The notes under the pieces are model-generated. The model saw nothing but the letters and a program-made list of their open reading frames with translations. It was not told the DNA's origin and ran no database searches. Of a DNA stretch of 50,870 nt, positions 1 through 8,787 are shown piece after piece (within the stretch, counting starts at the first letter, position 1; every line of letters begins with the position of its first letter). The position numbers were made by a program, and so were the translations under genes. The DNA is from Bacteroidales bacterium. GTDB taxonomy: Bacteria > Bacteroidota > Bacteroidia > Bacteroidales > ML635J-15. The stretch covers positions 1-50,870 of the forward strand of contig JAFGVU010000086.1 of the NCBI GenBank assembly GCA_016937855.1, read 5' to 3'.

Positions 1-12
1 CAAAATAAACAT

Positions 13-47
13 AACGGTTTGTCAATCAATGACTTACCGTTTTTTTT
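13..47 (+). terminator. Hairpin plus T-tract, terminator-like
   Basis: Seen directly: arms AACGGT (13-18) and ACCGTT (36-41) pair perfectly. An inner stem GTCA (21-24)/TGAC (30-33) follows after a TT/TT internal mismatch, with a 5-nt loop, and eight T residues (40-47) follow the stem. This is the shape of a Rho-independent terminator for a plus-strand gene lying left of the window. It conflicts with the receptor reading frame that runs straight through it, so either the hairpin is fortuitous or the receptor's 5' end is disturbed. Confidence 0.45.
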
Positions 48-3037
48 GTTGTTTTACAAAAGTGTACATTTGGTTTTATGCCCCTCAATTTGGAGACAAT
101 CAAGCTTTGCCATATGCAGCTGTTTTTATTGAAAACACATCATATGGCACAACCACAAATGAAAAAGGTTACTTTGAAATAAAAGATATCCCACAATCAA
201 ATTACACGATAATTATTTCTTTTATTGGTTATGATTTATACTCAAAAGAAATAGATATTACAAACACCCCTATAATTGATTTGGGAACAATTGAGCTAGG
301 TAATGGAAGCATAACTTTAAATGAAGTTGTGATAAAGGGTAGTATGAAAAACAGCGAGGCCAAGGCAATAAATATGACAAAAATGTCCCCACAGATTGTT
401 AATATTATTGCAGCCGATGGCGTGGGCAAACTTCCCGATAGAAATGCAGCAGAAGCAGTACAGCGAGTACCTGCAATCATTACAGAGAAAGATCACGGAG
501 AAGGAAGGTATGTTTCTGTTAGAGGAACTCCTCGCGATTGGGCATCATCGCTAATTAATGGAAATAGAATGCCAGTAGCAGATGAAAACGGAGACTCAAG
601 AACTCTTGCTTTTGATGTTTTTCCTTCCGAACTAATAGAATATATTGTTGTAGCAAAAGCATTGACTCCCGATATTGAGGGTGATGCTATTGGCGGAAGC
701 ATAAATTTTATTACTAGAACGGCTCCACAAGAAAAGAAACTTGATATAAATCTTGCCACTGGGTATAATAATCAGGCTCAAAAACCACTTTACTCAGGGT
801 CAATTTTATACGGAGATAGATTGTTTAACGACAAGTTTGGTTATTTGATAAGCGCATCGCTTTGGCATAGAAATTATGGAACTGACAATTACCAGGTATT
901 TTATGGCAATTCGCCAGAATATCATGCACTTACAAGATACGAACTTCGAGATTATTCCGGCATAAGAAGCACTGCAGGTTTAAATATTTCTGCGGAATAC
1001 AAACTTTCTGATGAATCTGTGGTCTATGGTAAATTTATATATGGTGGAATGAAAGACGACGAAACAAATCGAAAAATGCAATACTGGTGGGCTCGTGGCT
1101 CGGGCATGGCTGTTTCGGTGCAAAACATACATAATATAATGAACTCTCGTTTGATAGGTGGAGAATTTGGTGCAGATTTAAAAATTAATCAAAAACTAAA
1201 GCTCAACTTTAAAATCTGCACTTACGACAATAAATTTGCTTATGGGAATGTCCCATATAAGAAAGACAACCAAAATCTATTAGACGCAATATTGCCTTCA
1301 AATTCAATTGACGATAGAAACGGATATTTCGTTGTTCAATTTGATAAAGACCCTGTAATATATCAGGATTTTACCTTCCTCGACTCTTCTGGCAATACTG
1401 TACCCTACATAATAGATACAACAAGTGGCTGGCAATTTCCTCAATCAAGTTTCGACGACAAATTTAGATTTTTGGGAATAGATCACCCCGAAGGATTAGG
1501 CGACAATGGAGATAATATATATCCATTACTAAGCGAACCACTTTTAAACCATGATTTTTATCTGGCAAAAGTTTATAGTGAATTAAATACTACTTGGGAA
1601 AAAGATCCGCTTGTCAGTCAACTCGACATAAATTATAAACATAATGCTCTGTTAACAATTAAAACCGGAGCTAAAATAAGATTAAAAGAAGGATATAGGC
1701 ATGTTAGCAGATACGATTGGGTTCAAGATTTTTCAGTATCATCAAATCAAATAAATTACGAAGACTTTGACCTACATGAATTAAACGCAAATGGAGGTTT
1801 TTTAAATGAACTTAATGGAAATCATAATGACTTATTTGTTTCATTTCTTAGCCCTACCCAACTTGACAATTTCCTTGATGTAATGGGTGATACTCTTAAA
1901 GGAAAAGAAATGGATGAGAAACATGATGAATATTCATTTTACGCAGGATCTCAATATCACTATAACGAAAATGCCGGGGCAGCATATATTATGGGAACAT
2001 ACCAGTTAAATGAGAATTTACAAATTTATGGTGGTGTTAGAGGTGAGAATACGATTTTAAAAATATCATCAATGGGGATGGATAAAGACAGTGTGATTAT
2101 TCTTATTGACACAACTGATAATGGGATAGTAACTACACAGCTTCCTTACATCTATCCTGTTGACACTACAATTTCATATAGTGCGATATTACCATCTATT
2201 CATCTAAAATATCAACCAAACGACAAAACAAATCTACGTTTGGCAATAACCAGAACCTATAGACGACCAAATTTTAATGAAATAAAACCCGGAACCCCAA
2301 TATATAATGAAACATCACAAGAGTTCATAAGTGGAAACATAAATCTTAGACCAACAATGTCGTGGAATTTTGATATAATGGCCGAGAGTTTTTTCGGCAG
2401 TATTGGTATGCTTTCGGCTGGTCTTTTTTATAAACACATTGATAATCATATCTTCCAGACCACACAATTATTACAACAATGGTCGGGTAATTTTAGCTTT
2501 AAAGACTTTCAAAACTCAACTGAAAAAACCTATGTTGCAGGAGTTGAGGTTTCGGCAAACCGCAGATTTGACTTTTTGCCAGGCTTTTTTAAAGGATTTG
2601 GCGTAAATGCAAACTATACTCATAGCAAATCAGAAATGCGAGTTCCCGGAAGAGAAGTTAAACAACCACTACCCCGACAAGCAAAACATGTTGCTAATTT
2701 AGCAATATATTACGAAAATAAAAAAATAACTACTCGACTTGCATTAAACTACAAAAGCGATTATTTACTGCAACTCGATTTAACCGGAGAACCGGACGAA
2801 AACGGAGATTTTGCTCTAATGCACAAAGATATGGATTTCGACATCTTTGTAGGACCACAGCTTAGCTTAGATTATAGCTTGCAAATTAGAATAAATAAAA
2901 ACCTAAACGCTTTTTTGGACATAAACAATATTCTAAACACTCCATTAAGAATTTACAAAGGATCTATTGATAGACCTATAAAAACAGAATTCTACTCATT
3001 TAAGGGTTTCATTGGTATTAAATATTCAATAAATTAA
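29..3037 (+). CDS. TonB-dependent receptor, 5' end abnormal or incomplete
   Basis: Outer-membrane TonB-dependent transporter that would import a large or scarce ligand using proton-motive force. Residues ~25-95 resemble a carboxypeptidase-D regulatory-like domain (NQALPYAAVFIENT, then NEKGYFEIKDIP). A plug domain follows (NAAEAVQRVPAI, YVSVRGTPRDW, GDAIGGSINFITR), then a long beta-barrel ending in an aromatic strand (IGIKYSIN). The plug resembles the TIGR01782 (TonB-Xanth-Caul) type rather than SusC. The frame is open to the window edge, so ATG 29 is only the first ATG. No convincing signal peptide is visible, and the usual GxVxD opening of the regulatory domain is absent. The frame also crosses a terminator-like hairpin. 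It is followed after 14 bp by a secreted phosphodiesterase-like gene, so an organophosphate-derived ligand is plausible but unproven. Confidence 0.85.
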   Translation: MTYRFFCCFTKVYIWFYAPQFGDNQALPYAAVFIENTSYGTTTNEKGYFEIKDIPQSNYTIIISFIGYDLYSKEIDITNTPIIDLGTIELGNGSITLNEVVIKGSMKNSEAKAINMTKMSPQIVNIIAADGVGKLPDRNAAEAVQRVPAIITEKDHGEGRYVSVRGTPRDWASSLINGNRMPVADENGDSRTLAFDVFPSELIEYIVVAKALTPDIEGDAIGGSINFITRTAPQEKKLDINLATGYNNQAQKPLYSGSILYGDRLFNDKFGYLISASLWHRNYGTDNYQVFYGNSPEYHALTRYELRDYSGIRSTAGLNISAEYKLSDESVVYGKFIYGGMKDDETNRKMQYWWARGSGMAVSVQNIHNIMNSRLIGGEFGADLKINQKLKLNFKICTYDNKFAYGNVPYKKDNQNLLDAILPSNSIDDRNGYFVVQFDKDPVIYQDFTFLDSSGNTVPYIIDTTSGWQFPQSSFDDKFRFLGIDHPEGLGDNGDNIYPLLSEPLLNHDFYLAKVYSELNTTWEKDPLVSQLDINYKHNALLTIKTGAKIRLKEGYRHVSRYDWVQDFSVSSNQINYEDFDLHELNANGGFLNELNGNHNDLFVSFLSPTQLDNFLDVMGDTLKGKEMDEKHDEYSFYAGSQYHYNENAGAAYIMGTYQLNENLQIYGGVRGENTILKISSMGMDKDSVIILIDTTDNGIVTTQLPYIYPVDTTISYSAILPSIHLKYQPNDKTNLRLAITRTYRRPNFNEIKPGTPIYNETSQEFISGNINLRPTMSWNFDIMAESFFGSIGMLSAGLFYKHIDNHIFQTTQLLQQWSGNFSFKDFQNSTEKTYVAGVEVSANRRFDFLPGFFKGFGVNANYTHSKSEMRVPGREVKQPLPRQAKHVANLAIYYENKKITTRLALNYKSDYLLQLDLTGEPDENGDFALMHKDMDFDIFVGPQLSLDYSLQIRINKNLNAFLDINNILNTPLRIYKGSIDRPIKTEFYSFKGFIGIKYSIN

Positions 3038-3051
3038 TTAAAAACAAAAAT

Positions 3052-4239
3052 ATGAAAAAGTCAATTACACAAATTATGCTTTCGATTCTAGTGCTACTCA
3101 TTTCTATCTCAATTTCGGCACAGGAAAAAGAAAATAAAGTTCTAATTATTGGTTGGGACGGAGTTCGTTCTGACTGTCTTGAACTTGCCAATACTCCAAA
3201 CATGGACAATCTTTTCTCGCAAGGGATATCCACAACTTGGGCACATAATCAAAATGTTACAGTTAGTGGACCAACGTGGTCAACAATATTAACAGGTGTT
3301 TGGCAAATAAAACATGGAGTTTCAAATAATTCATATACGAACTCACAATTTAACACTTACCCGTATTTTCCGACAAGAGCAAAGTCAGAAAACTCAGATT
3401 TGTATTGTGTGCATATTTGCTCGTGGTCTCCAATGACAGAGAATGTTTACAATCATGGATTTGACAATATGATTGTCCCGACATTTGGTGATGAGTATTG
3501 TAGTCTTGCAGCCCAAGCTCAGTTGGCTAATCCTGATTTAGATGTTTTATTTGTCCATTTTGATCAACCCGACGGTGCAGGACATCAATATATGTTTTCA
3601 CCTACGGCATCAGGGTATATTGACGCAATTGAAAATTGTGATTACTGGACTGGTCAATTACTTCAAGCATTATATAGCAGACCAACTTATGACCAAGAAA
3701 ACTGGCTAATAATTTCAATGACAGATCATGGAGGAATTGGATTTTCACATGGTGGCGTTACAGTTGATGAAACAAGGGTTTGGATATCATTTGCCAATCC
3801 AAGATTTCCTAATTTGGATATCCCTGGCATAGGCGGTTCTCACGCATCAGATACCTTGCCGATGCTTGTTGATATTGCAGTAACTGCTTTAGATCATCTT
3901 GACATTGATATTAAATCTGAATGGGATCTTGATGGAAGATCAATGTATGATTTATATGAAAGTCATTTGCTTAATAACATTGACAGCAAGGAAGTCTCGA
4001 ACTTAATAAACATCTATCCAAACCCTGCTAATGATATATTATTTGTAGAATCGAATTTAACTGAAGTTAAAAATTCTAACATTCAAATAATGGACATAAG
4101 CGGAAAAATAATCAAATCTATTATAACTGATAAACGAGAAACAAACATAGATGTCTCTGATATTTCAGAAGGATTATACTTGTTAAAGTTTGACAATGGA
4201 AAACAAGTGAAAACAAAGAAAATTCAAATCGTTAAATAA
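3052..4239 (+). CDS. Secreted type I phosphodiesterase/nucleotide pyrophosphatase-like enzyme, T9SS cargo
   Basis: Alkaline-phosphatase-superfamily hydrolase (type I phosphodiesterase/nucleotide pyrophosphatase, PF01663-like), expected to cleave phosphate mono- or diesters at the cell surface. After a Sec signal peptide (cleavage near ISAQ, residue 24) the family motifs appear in order: metal-binding GWDGVRSD with Asp36, a nucleophile region SGPTWSTILTG around residues 73-82, FDQPDGAGH (Asp171, His178), MTDHGG (Asp225, His226) and a further His near 233. Residues ~318-395 form a T9SS type A sorting domain starting IYPNPANDILF. Gaps of 14 and 17 bp to its neighbours indicate one operon with the TonB receptor and the LamG protein. 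Substrate specificity cannot be read from sequence. Confidence 0.85.
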   Translation: MKKSITQIMLSILVLLISISISAQEKENKVLIIGWDGVRSDCLELANTPNMDNLFSQGISTTWAHNQNVTVSGPTWSTILTGVWQIKHGVSNNSYTNSQFNTYPYFPTRAKSENSDLYCVHICSWSPMTENVYNHGFDNMIVPTFGDEYCSLAAQAQLANPDLDVLFVHFDQPDGAGHQYMFSPTASGYIDAIENCDYWTGQLLQALYSRPTYDQENWLIISMTDHGGIGFSHGGVTVDETRVWISFANPRFPNLDIPGIGGSHASDTLPMLVDIAVTALDHLDIDIKSEWDLDGRSMYDLYESHLLNNIDSKEVSNLINIYPNPANDILFVESNLTEVKNSNIQIMDISGKIIKSIITDKRETNIDVSDISEGLYLLKFDNGKQVKTKKIQIVK

Positions 4240-4256
4240 CACTTAAATATATTCAG

Positions 4257-6206
4257 ATGAAAAGCTCTATATTAGTTTTGATTTTTGCATTATCATTTAC
4301 TCCAAGTTTAATTTTTTCGCAATCAAAAGGAAATGCTGTTAAACTAAATGGAACTAATGGAATAATTGATTGTGGTGACATAGATGAACTGGATAATGCA
4401 TCCGAATTTACAATTGAATTTTGGTTTTATTTAAACTCATGGACAAATTTCTCCGACCTACTCAATAAAGGGAATAATATTATGATAATACAGGGAAATC
4501 AAACCGGAAAAATTGGTATTGTATTAGGGACACTGAGTCAGACCTACATCGAAGATAAAATAGTTTTAAACGAATGGACTCATATAGCCCTATCATACGA
4601 TGGGACAAAAGAGAATTTATGCGAAAGAGTTGATATTTTCATAAATGGAAATAAAGCTAATATATCAGATTCAGAATGTGATATCGCATCTGAAACACCA
4701 TCGTCTGACCTATCATTAAGAATAGGTAGCGGACACCATGCGCCGGAAAGCAATGACATTATAATTGATGAAGTTAAAGTTTGGAAAACTTCTCACAGCC
4801 AAGAACAGATAAGAGAATATATGTGCCAAAAACCAAACACAAATGACGAAGATTTGATAGCATATTACAACTTTGATGAGATTACCGACTTTACTGCTCC
4901 TGATTTAAGTCTAAACTCTTACAATGCAAGCCTGATTAATGTTGAGGAAGATGATATTATCTATTCAGATGCCCCGGTTGGAGATATGTCGGAATACATT
5001 TACCTTAACGAATGGATAGGTGAAGAAGTTTGTCTTGATGCAGGTGAATATGGCAAAATATGTGTCAACAATATTTCTTTTGGGATTGAAGCAGTATATC
5101 TATACCAAATAAACTCTGTTCCTTTCAACTCAGAAGGATTGCTTCCAGCACAGAATAATGATTCGTTTTGGGGAGTATATCTATCTCCAAAACCCGGAGC
5201 GAGTGCACCAAAAATGTATTCAATTTCATTCGACTATACAAATCACCAAAGTTTACTTACGAATGAAAACGATCTTATTCTTGCAAGCAGAGCAAGTTCA
5301 AGCGTAATAGATTGGTCAGCAATTGATGCTATTATTGACACAGAAGCAAACACTATTATTACCGATTCTATTTGCTTCAACAATCCAGAGTTCTTTCCAG
5401 CAATTTTAAATCAAACCTGTGAAAAGCCTCTAAATATAAACTACCAAATAAACAATGATGATGTTTCTTTTACTTGGACATCAAGCAACTCAAATTGGGA
5501 GGTCGAATACGGAATATCAGGCTTTGATCTAGGAACAGGAAATAGAGAAACAGTAAGCCAAAACCAAATAGAAATTACTCCTGAAGCCAATACTCTATAC
5601 GACTTTTATATTCGTTCAAATTGCACCAGCGAAAACAGCATTTGGACTGGCCCATATATATTTTATGGAAATAGATGTTCCGAAATATCAGGTATAACTG
5701 TCAGTCAAATTCAAAACAATTCAATTGGAATAGAGTTCGAGGGAGGAAATGCAGATTTGTACAACTTAAAATGGGGACTTTATCCTGTTAATTTAGATTG
5801 GGCAATACTTACATCAAATATAAGCCAAAACCCATATACAATAAACGGTGTATTAATTGATAGAACCTATGAATTCTACGTGCAATCTGTATGTGAAGAA
5901 TTATTTAGTTCATGGGTAGGACCTTTCAGCTATACTACAGCTGCTAGTAATATATTTTCACCTCTTACTGATAATATTGATATTTTCCCAAATCCATTTT
6001 CAGAATCATTTACAATTTACAATCTACCATCAAAAAGTGATTATATTGAGTTAATTTCCTCAACAGGCCAAAAATTACTAGTTTTGAAAGTAGATAATGA
6101 TCAAAATAGTATTGACATTAATATTTCAAACTTTGAAAAAGGTATTTATTTTGCAAAAATTTTAACTGAAAACCAAAATATTGTAAAAAGAATTATAAAA
6201 TTATAG
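4257..6206 (+). CDS. Secreted LamG/concanavalin-like protein with fibronectin-like domains, T9SS cargo
   Basis: Surface protein, probably a binding module or adhesin rather than an enzyme. A signal peptide (to about IFSQ, residue 22) is followed by a concanavalin A/LamG-type jelly roll at ~25-215 (FTIEFWFYLNSW, EWTHIALSYDG, IIIDEVKVWKTSHS). Two fibronectin-III-like segments lie at ~390-560 (WEVEYGISGFDLGTG; YNLKWGLYPVN). The last ~80 residues are a T9SS type A sorting domain (IDIFPNPFSESF). No catalytic signature was recognised. Its place between a secreted phosphodiesterase and a PHP phosphatase suggests it holds a substrate or the cell to a surface, but that is inference from position only. 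Confidence 0.75.
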   Translation: MKSSILVLIFALSFTPSLIFSQSKGNAVKLNGTNGIIDCGDIDELDNASEFTIEFWFYLNSWTNFSDLLNKGNNIMIIQGNQTGKIGIVLGTLSQTYIEDKIVLNEWTHIALSYDGTKENLCERVDIFINGNKANISDSECDIASETPSSDLSLRIGSGHHAPESNDIIIDEVKVWKTSHSQEQIREYMCQKPNTNDEDLIAYYNFDEITDFTAPDLSLNSYNASLINVEEDDIIYSDAPVGDMSEYIYLNEWIGEEVCLDAGEYGKICVNNISFGIEAVYLYQINSVPFNSEGLLPAQNNDSFWGVYLSPKPGASAPKMYSISFDYTNHQSLLTNENDLILASRASSSVIDWSAIDAIIDTEANTIITDSICFNNPEFFPAILNQTCEKPLNINYQINNDDVSFTWTSSNSNWEVEYGISGFDLGTGNRETVSQNQIEITPEANTLYDFYIRSNCTSENSIWTGPYIFYGNRCSEISGITVSQIQNNSIGIEFEGGNADLYNLKWGLYPVNLDWAILTSNISQNPYTINGVLIDRTYEFYVQSVCEELFSSWVGPFSYTTAASNIFSPLTDNIDIFPNPFSESFTIYNLPSKSDYIELISSTGQKLLVLKVDNDQNSIDINISNFEKGIYFAKILTENQNIVKRIIKL

Positions 6207-6214
6207 CTCAAATA

Positions 6215-7039
6215 ATGAGGAATTATCCATTTAATTTACACTCACATACAAATTTTAGTGATGGATCTAACCCACCTGACGACTATATAAAAGCTGCTAT
6301 AAAAACCGGACTAGAAATTTATGGGTTTTCTGACCATGCACCAATTCCGAAAATTAAATGCAATTGGTGTATTAAAAAGGATATGCTTAAGGACTATTTT
6401 AGACAAATCCGAAAAATTCAGAAAGAAAATAAGCATAAAATCAAGATTCTTGTTGGTTTAGAAGTTGATTATATCCCAGAAATTATTAAACCTTCCGATT
6501 TTCATGTTTATAAACCTGATTACATAATAGGCAGCGTACATTTTTTAAAACTTAAAGATAAAAACTCTTTGGTCGAGATCGACAGTGGTTTTAAAAAGTT
6601 TGAAGATGGCATGAAAAAACATTTTAACGGCAACATTGAACAAATAACAAAGTATTATTATTCTCAAATAATTGATTTAATAAAGTCCGGTGGATTTCAA
6701 ATCTTGGGACATGTTGACAAAATAAGGGTATGGATTGAAAGAATTAATCCCGAAGTGTTAAAATCTGATTGGTACAATGAACTAATAAAAGAGGTCGCAG
6801 AAGAATCGTTTAAAAGTGGCATATACGTTGAGATAAACACCCGAGGGATGTACAAGGGTGTAACAAATGAACCTTATCCTTCATGGGACTTTATAAAAAT
6901 ACTGGATTCGTATAATGTGAAAATGATTTTGAATGCCGACACTCATCGACCAGATGGCGTTGATTCATATTATGGAGTAACATTATTAAAGCTTGAAATA
7001 ATGGATGTGAAAAACTTGGTTGTTTATATTCATAAGTAA
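6215..7039 (+). CDS. PHP-domain phosphatase, histidinol-phosphatase (HisJ/HisK) family
   Basis: Cytosolic metal-dependent phosphatase of the PHP family; no signal peptide. The metal motifs are HSH at residues 9-11, SDH at 39-41, GLEVDY near 86, GSVHF, LGHVDK and a late NADTHRP. Length (274 aa) and motif layout fit the histidinol-phosphatase HisJ branch. No histidine biosynthesis genes lie nearby. It starts 8 bp after a secreted LamG gene, in an operon with a TonB receptor and a phosphodiesterase. A role as an intracellular phosphatase for an imported phosphorylated metabolite is therefore at least as likely as histidine synthesis. Family assignment is firm; the substrate is not. Confidence 0.8.
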   Translation: MRNYPFNLHSHTNFSDGSNPPDDYIKAAIKTGLEIYGFSDHAPIPKIKCNWCIKKDMLKDYFRQIRKIQKENKHKIKILVGLEVDYIPEIIKPSDFHVYKPDYIIGSVHFLKLKDKNSLVEIDSGFKKFEDGMKKHFNGNIEQITKYYYSQIIDLIKSGGFQILGHVDKIRVWIERINPEVLKSDWYNELIKEVAEESFKSGIYVEINTRGMYKGVTNEPYPSWDFIKILDSYNVKMILNADTHRPDGVDSYYGVTLLKLEIMDVKNLVVYIHK

Positions 7040-7051
7040 TTAAAATTTTGC

Positions 7052-7059
7052 TAATTTTG
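7052..7059 (+). promoter_or_regulatory. Candidate Bacteroidota -7 element
   Basis: TAATTTTG matches the Bacteroidota primary-sigma -7 consensus TAnnTTTG and lies 18 bp before the ATG at 7078, in the 38-bp gap after the PHP gene. No good 11-bp-spaced repeat precedes it. The next gene may thus be transcribed separately from the receptor operon. Confidence 0.4.
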
Positions 7060-7077
7060 ATATAATAATGTTCTGCC

Positions 7078-8784
7078 ATGAAAACATGTATTCTTTTTTT
7101 TGCATTGATATTTACTTTTAATTCATTGTCAGCACAAATTGTAGGTTGTACAGACCCTTTAGCAAATAACTACAATTCTGCAGCTGAGATAAATGATGGA
7201 AGTTGTACCTATAACAATGCTTCAGTAAGTGTTTCAGACTCATGGATTTTACCGGCAGCTATGATGGAAACTTCGGGATTAATATATTTTGACAATAGTA
7301 TTTGGACGCATAATGATGATACGGATAATAATTTATATCGCATAAATCCAGATAATGTTAATGATTATCAAGCTTATGAACTTACCGGAGCTATCAATTC
7401 CGATATGGAAGATATTGCACAAGATGAAAACTATATTTATGTTGGTGATTTTGGAAATAATGTTAACGGAAATCGCACTGATTTACATATATTGAGGATT
7501 GAGAAAAACTCCCTATTAAACAGTGCTGCACAAATTGATACTATTTGGTTTTCTTATTCGCTTCAGTCAGATTTTAGTGCAACCGGCTCAAATAATACCG
7601 ACTTTGATTGTGAAGCGTTGATTGCCTCATCGGACAGTTTGTACTTGTTTACCAAGGAGTGGGTAAGCGAAAAAACAAGTTTATATGTGCTGCCTAAAAC
7701 CCCCGGAACTCACATCGCAGGTTTTCGTGCAAATTTAAACGTAAACGGACTAATTACCGGTGCAGAATACCTAGAAGATAAACGACTGATTGTTATGTCT
7801 GGATATAGCTCATTAGTGCAGCCATTTATTTATTTGTTATACGATTTTCAATCTGACAATTTCTTTTCTGCCAACAAACGTAAAATTTCGTTAAATTCAG
7901 CATTTCATCAAGTTGAGGGGATCACCACAAACGATGGATTAAATTATTACATTTCAAATGAAAAACTTGTGCAATTGATAACTATTAATCAGAAGCTACA
8001 CACTTTAAATTTGTCAAACTATCTCGAAGATTATATAAATTCCATTTGTGATTTACCCGAACAAGCTGGAACAATTAATGGTAATGGCAGTGTTTGTCAA
8101 GGTGATGAGAATGTCCTTTACCAGATAGAACCTATACTAAATGCTAATGAGTATTTATGGGTTTTGCCAAATGGAGTTCAAGGAATTAGCTCAACAAATG
8201 AGATTTTGTTAAACTTTGAATCAGATGCTCAATCAGGTGAAATTATTGTTAGCGGAATTAATGATTGTGGTGAAGGGGAATCATCGAGTTTATATGTTGA
8301 AATTAATCAAAAACCAGAAACACCTCAAATATATTTTGATGGCGAATCTTTAATTAGTAACGCATTGGAGGGTAATCAATGGTACAACGAAAATGGAGAA
8401 ATTGATGGAGCAAATATGCCTACTCTAAACATTACAGAAGATGCTTACTATTTTTGTATCGTTAGCATAAATGGATGTTTGTCCGACACTTCCAATATTG
8501 AACATGTAGTTTTATCGTGGAATGATAGATTTGGGAGCATAAGAGAAAAAGTTTCAATTTTTCCAAATCCGGCTTCGGAAAATATTTATTTACAAATCAT
8601 TGATAATCAATTCCAAAGTGCTAAAATCGAGGTATTAAATCTTCAATCCAAGACAATTCTATCGAAAATCATTGTATCAGACTCTGAAAGAATCAATATT
8701 ACACATTTGCCTGTGGGATTCTATATATTACGAATTGACTTCGATAATACAATAATTAGTTTCAAGTTTATGGTTAAGCGATAA
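7078..8784 (+). CDS. Secreted beta-propeller-like protein with a GCTDPxAxNY repeat, T9SS cargo
   Basis: Exported protein of unknown activity. The signal peptide ends near LSAQ (residue 20). A single Cys-paired module of the GCTDPLANNYN...DGSC type, common in marine Bacteroidota surface proteins, spans residues ~23-43. Residues ~60-310 have repeated short strands (NNLYRINPD, DMEDIAQDENYIYVGDFG, DCEALIASSDSLYLF) that look like a beta-propeller. They loosely recall the esterase-like/phytase-like propeller family, which would suit the locus, but I cannot confirm that. A PKD/Ig-like Cys domain follows (~325-405), then a type A T9SS domain (SIFPNPASENIYL). Its stop lies 3 bp from the stop of the convergent flavoenzyme gene. 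Confidence 0.6.
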   Translation: MKTCILFFALIFTFNSLSAQIVGCTDPLANNYNSAAEINDGSCTYNNASVSVSDSWILPAAMMETSGLIYFDNSIWTHNDDTDNNLYRINPDNVNDYQAYELTGAINSDMEDIAQDENYIYVGDFGNNVNGNRTDLHILRIEKNSLLNSAAQIDTIWFSYSLQSDFSATGSNNTDFDCEALIASSDSLYLFTKEWVSEKTSLYVLPKTPGTHIAGFRANLNVNGLITGAEYLEDKRLIVMSGYSSLVQPFIYLLYDFQSDNFFSANKRKISLNSAFHQVEGITTNDGLNYYISNEKLVQLITINQKLHTLNLSNYLEDYINSICDLPEQAGTINGNGSVCQGDENVLYQIEPILNANEYLWVLPNGVQGISSTNEILLNFESDAQSGEIIVSGINDCGEGESSSLYVEINQKPETPQIYFDGESLISNALEGNQWYNENGEIDGANMPTLNITEDAYYFCIVSINGCLSDTSNIEHVVLSWNDRFGSIREKVSIFPNPASENIYLQIIDNQFQSAKIEVLNLQSKTILSKIIVSDSERINITHLPVGFYILRIDFDNTIISFKFMVKR

Positions 8785-8787
8785 ATT

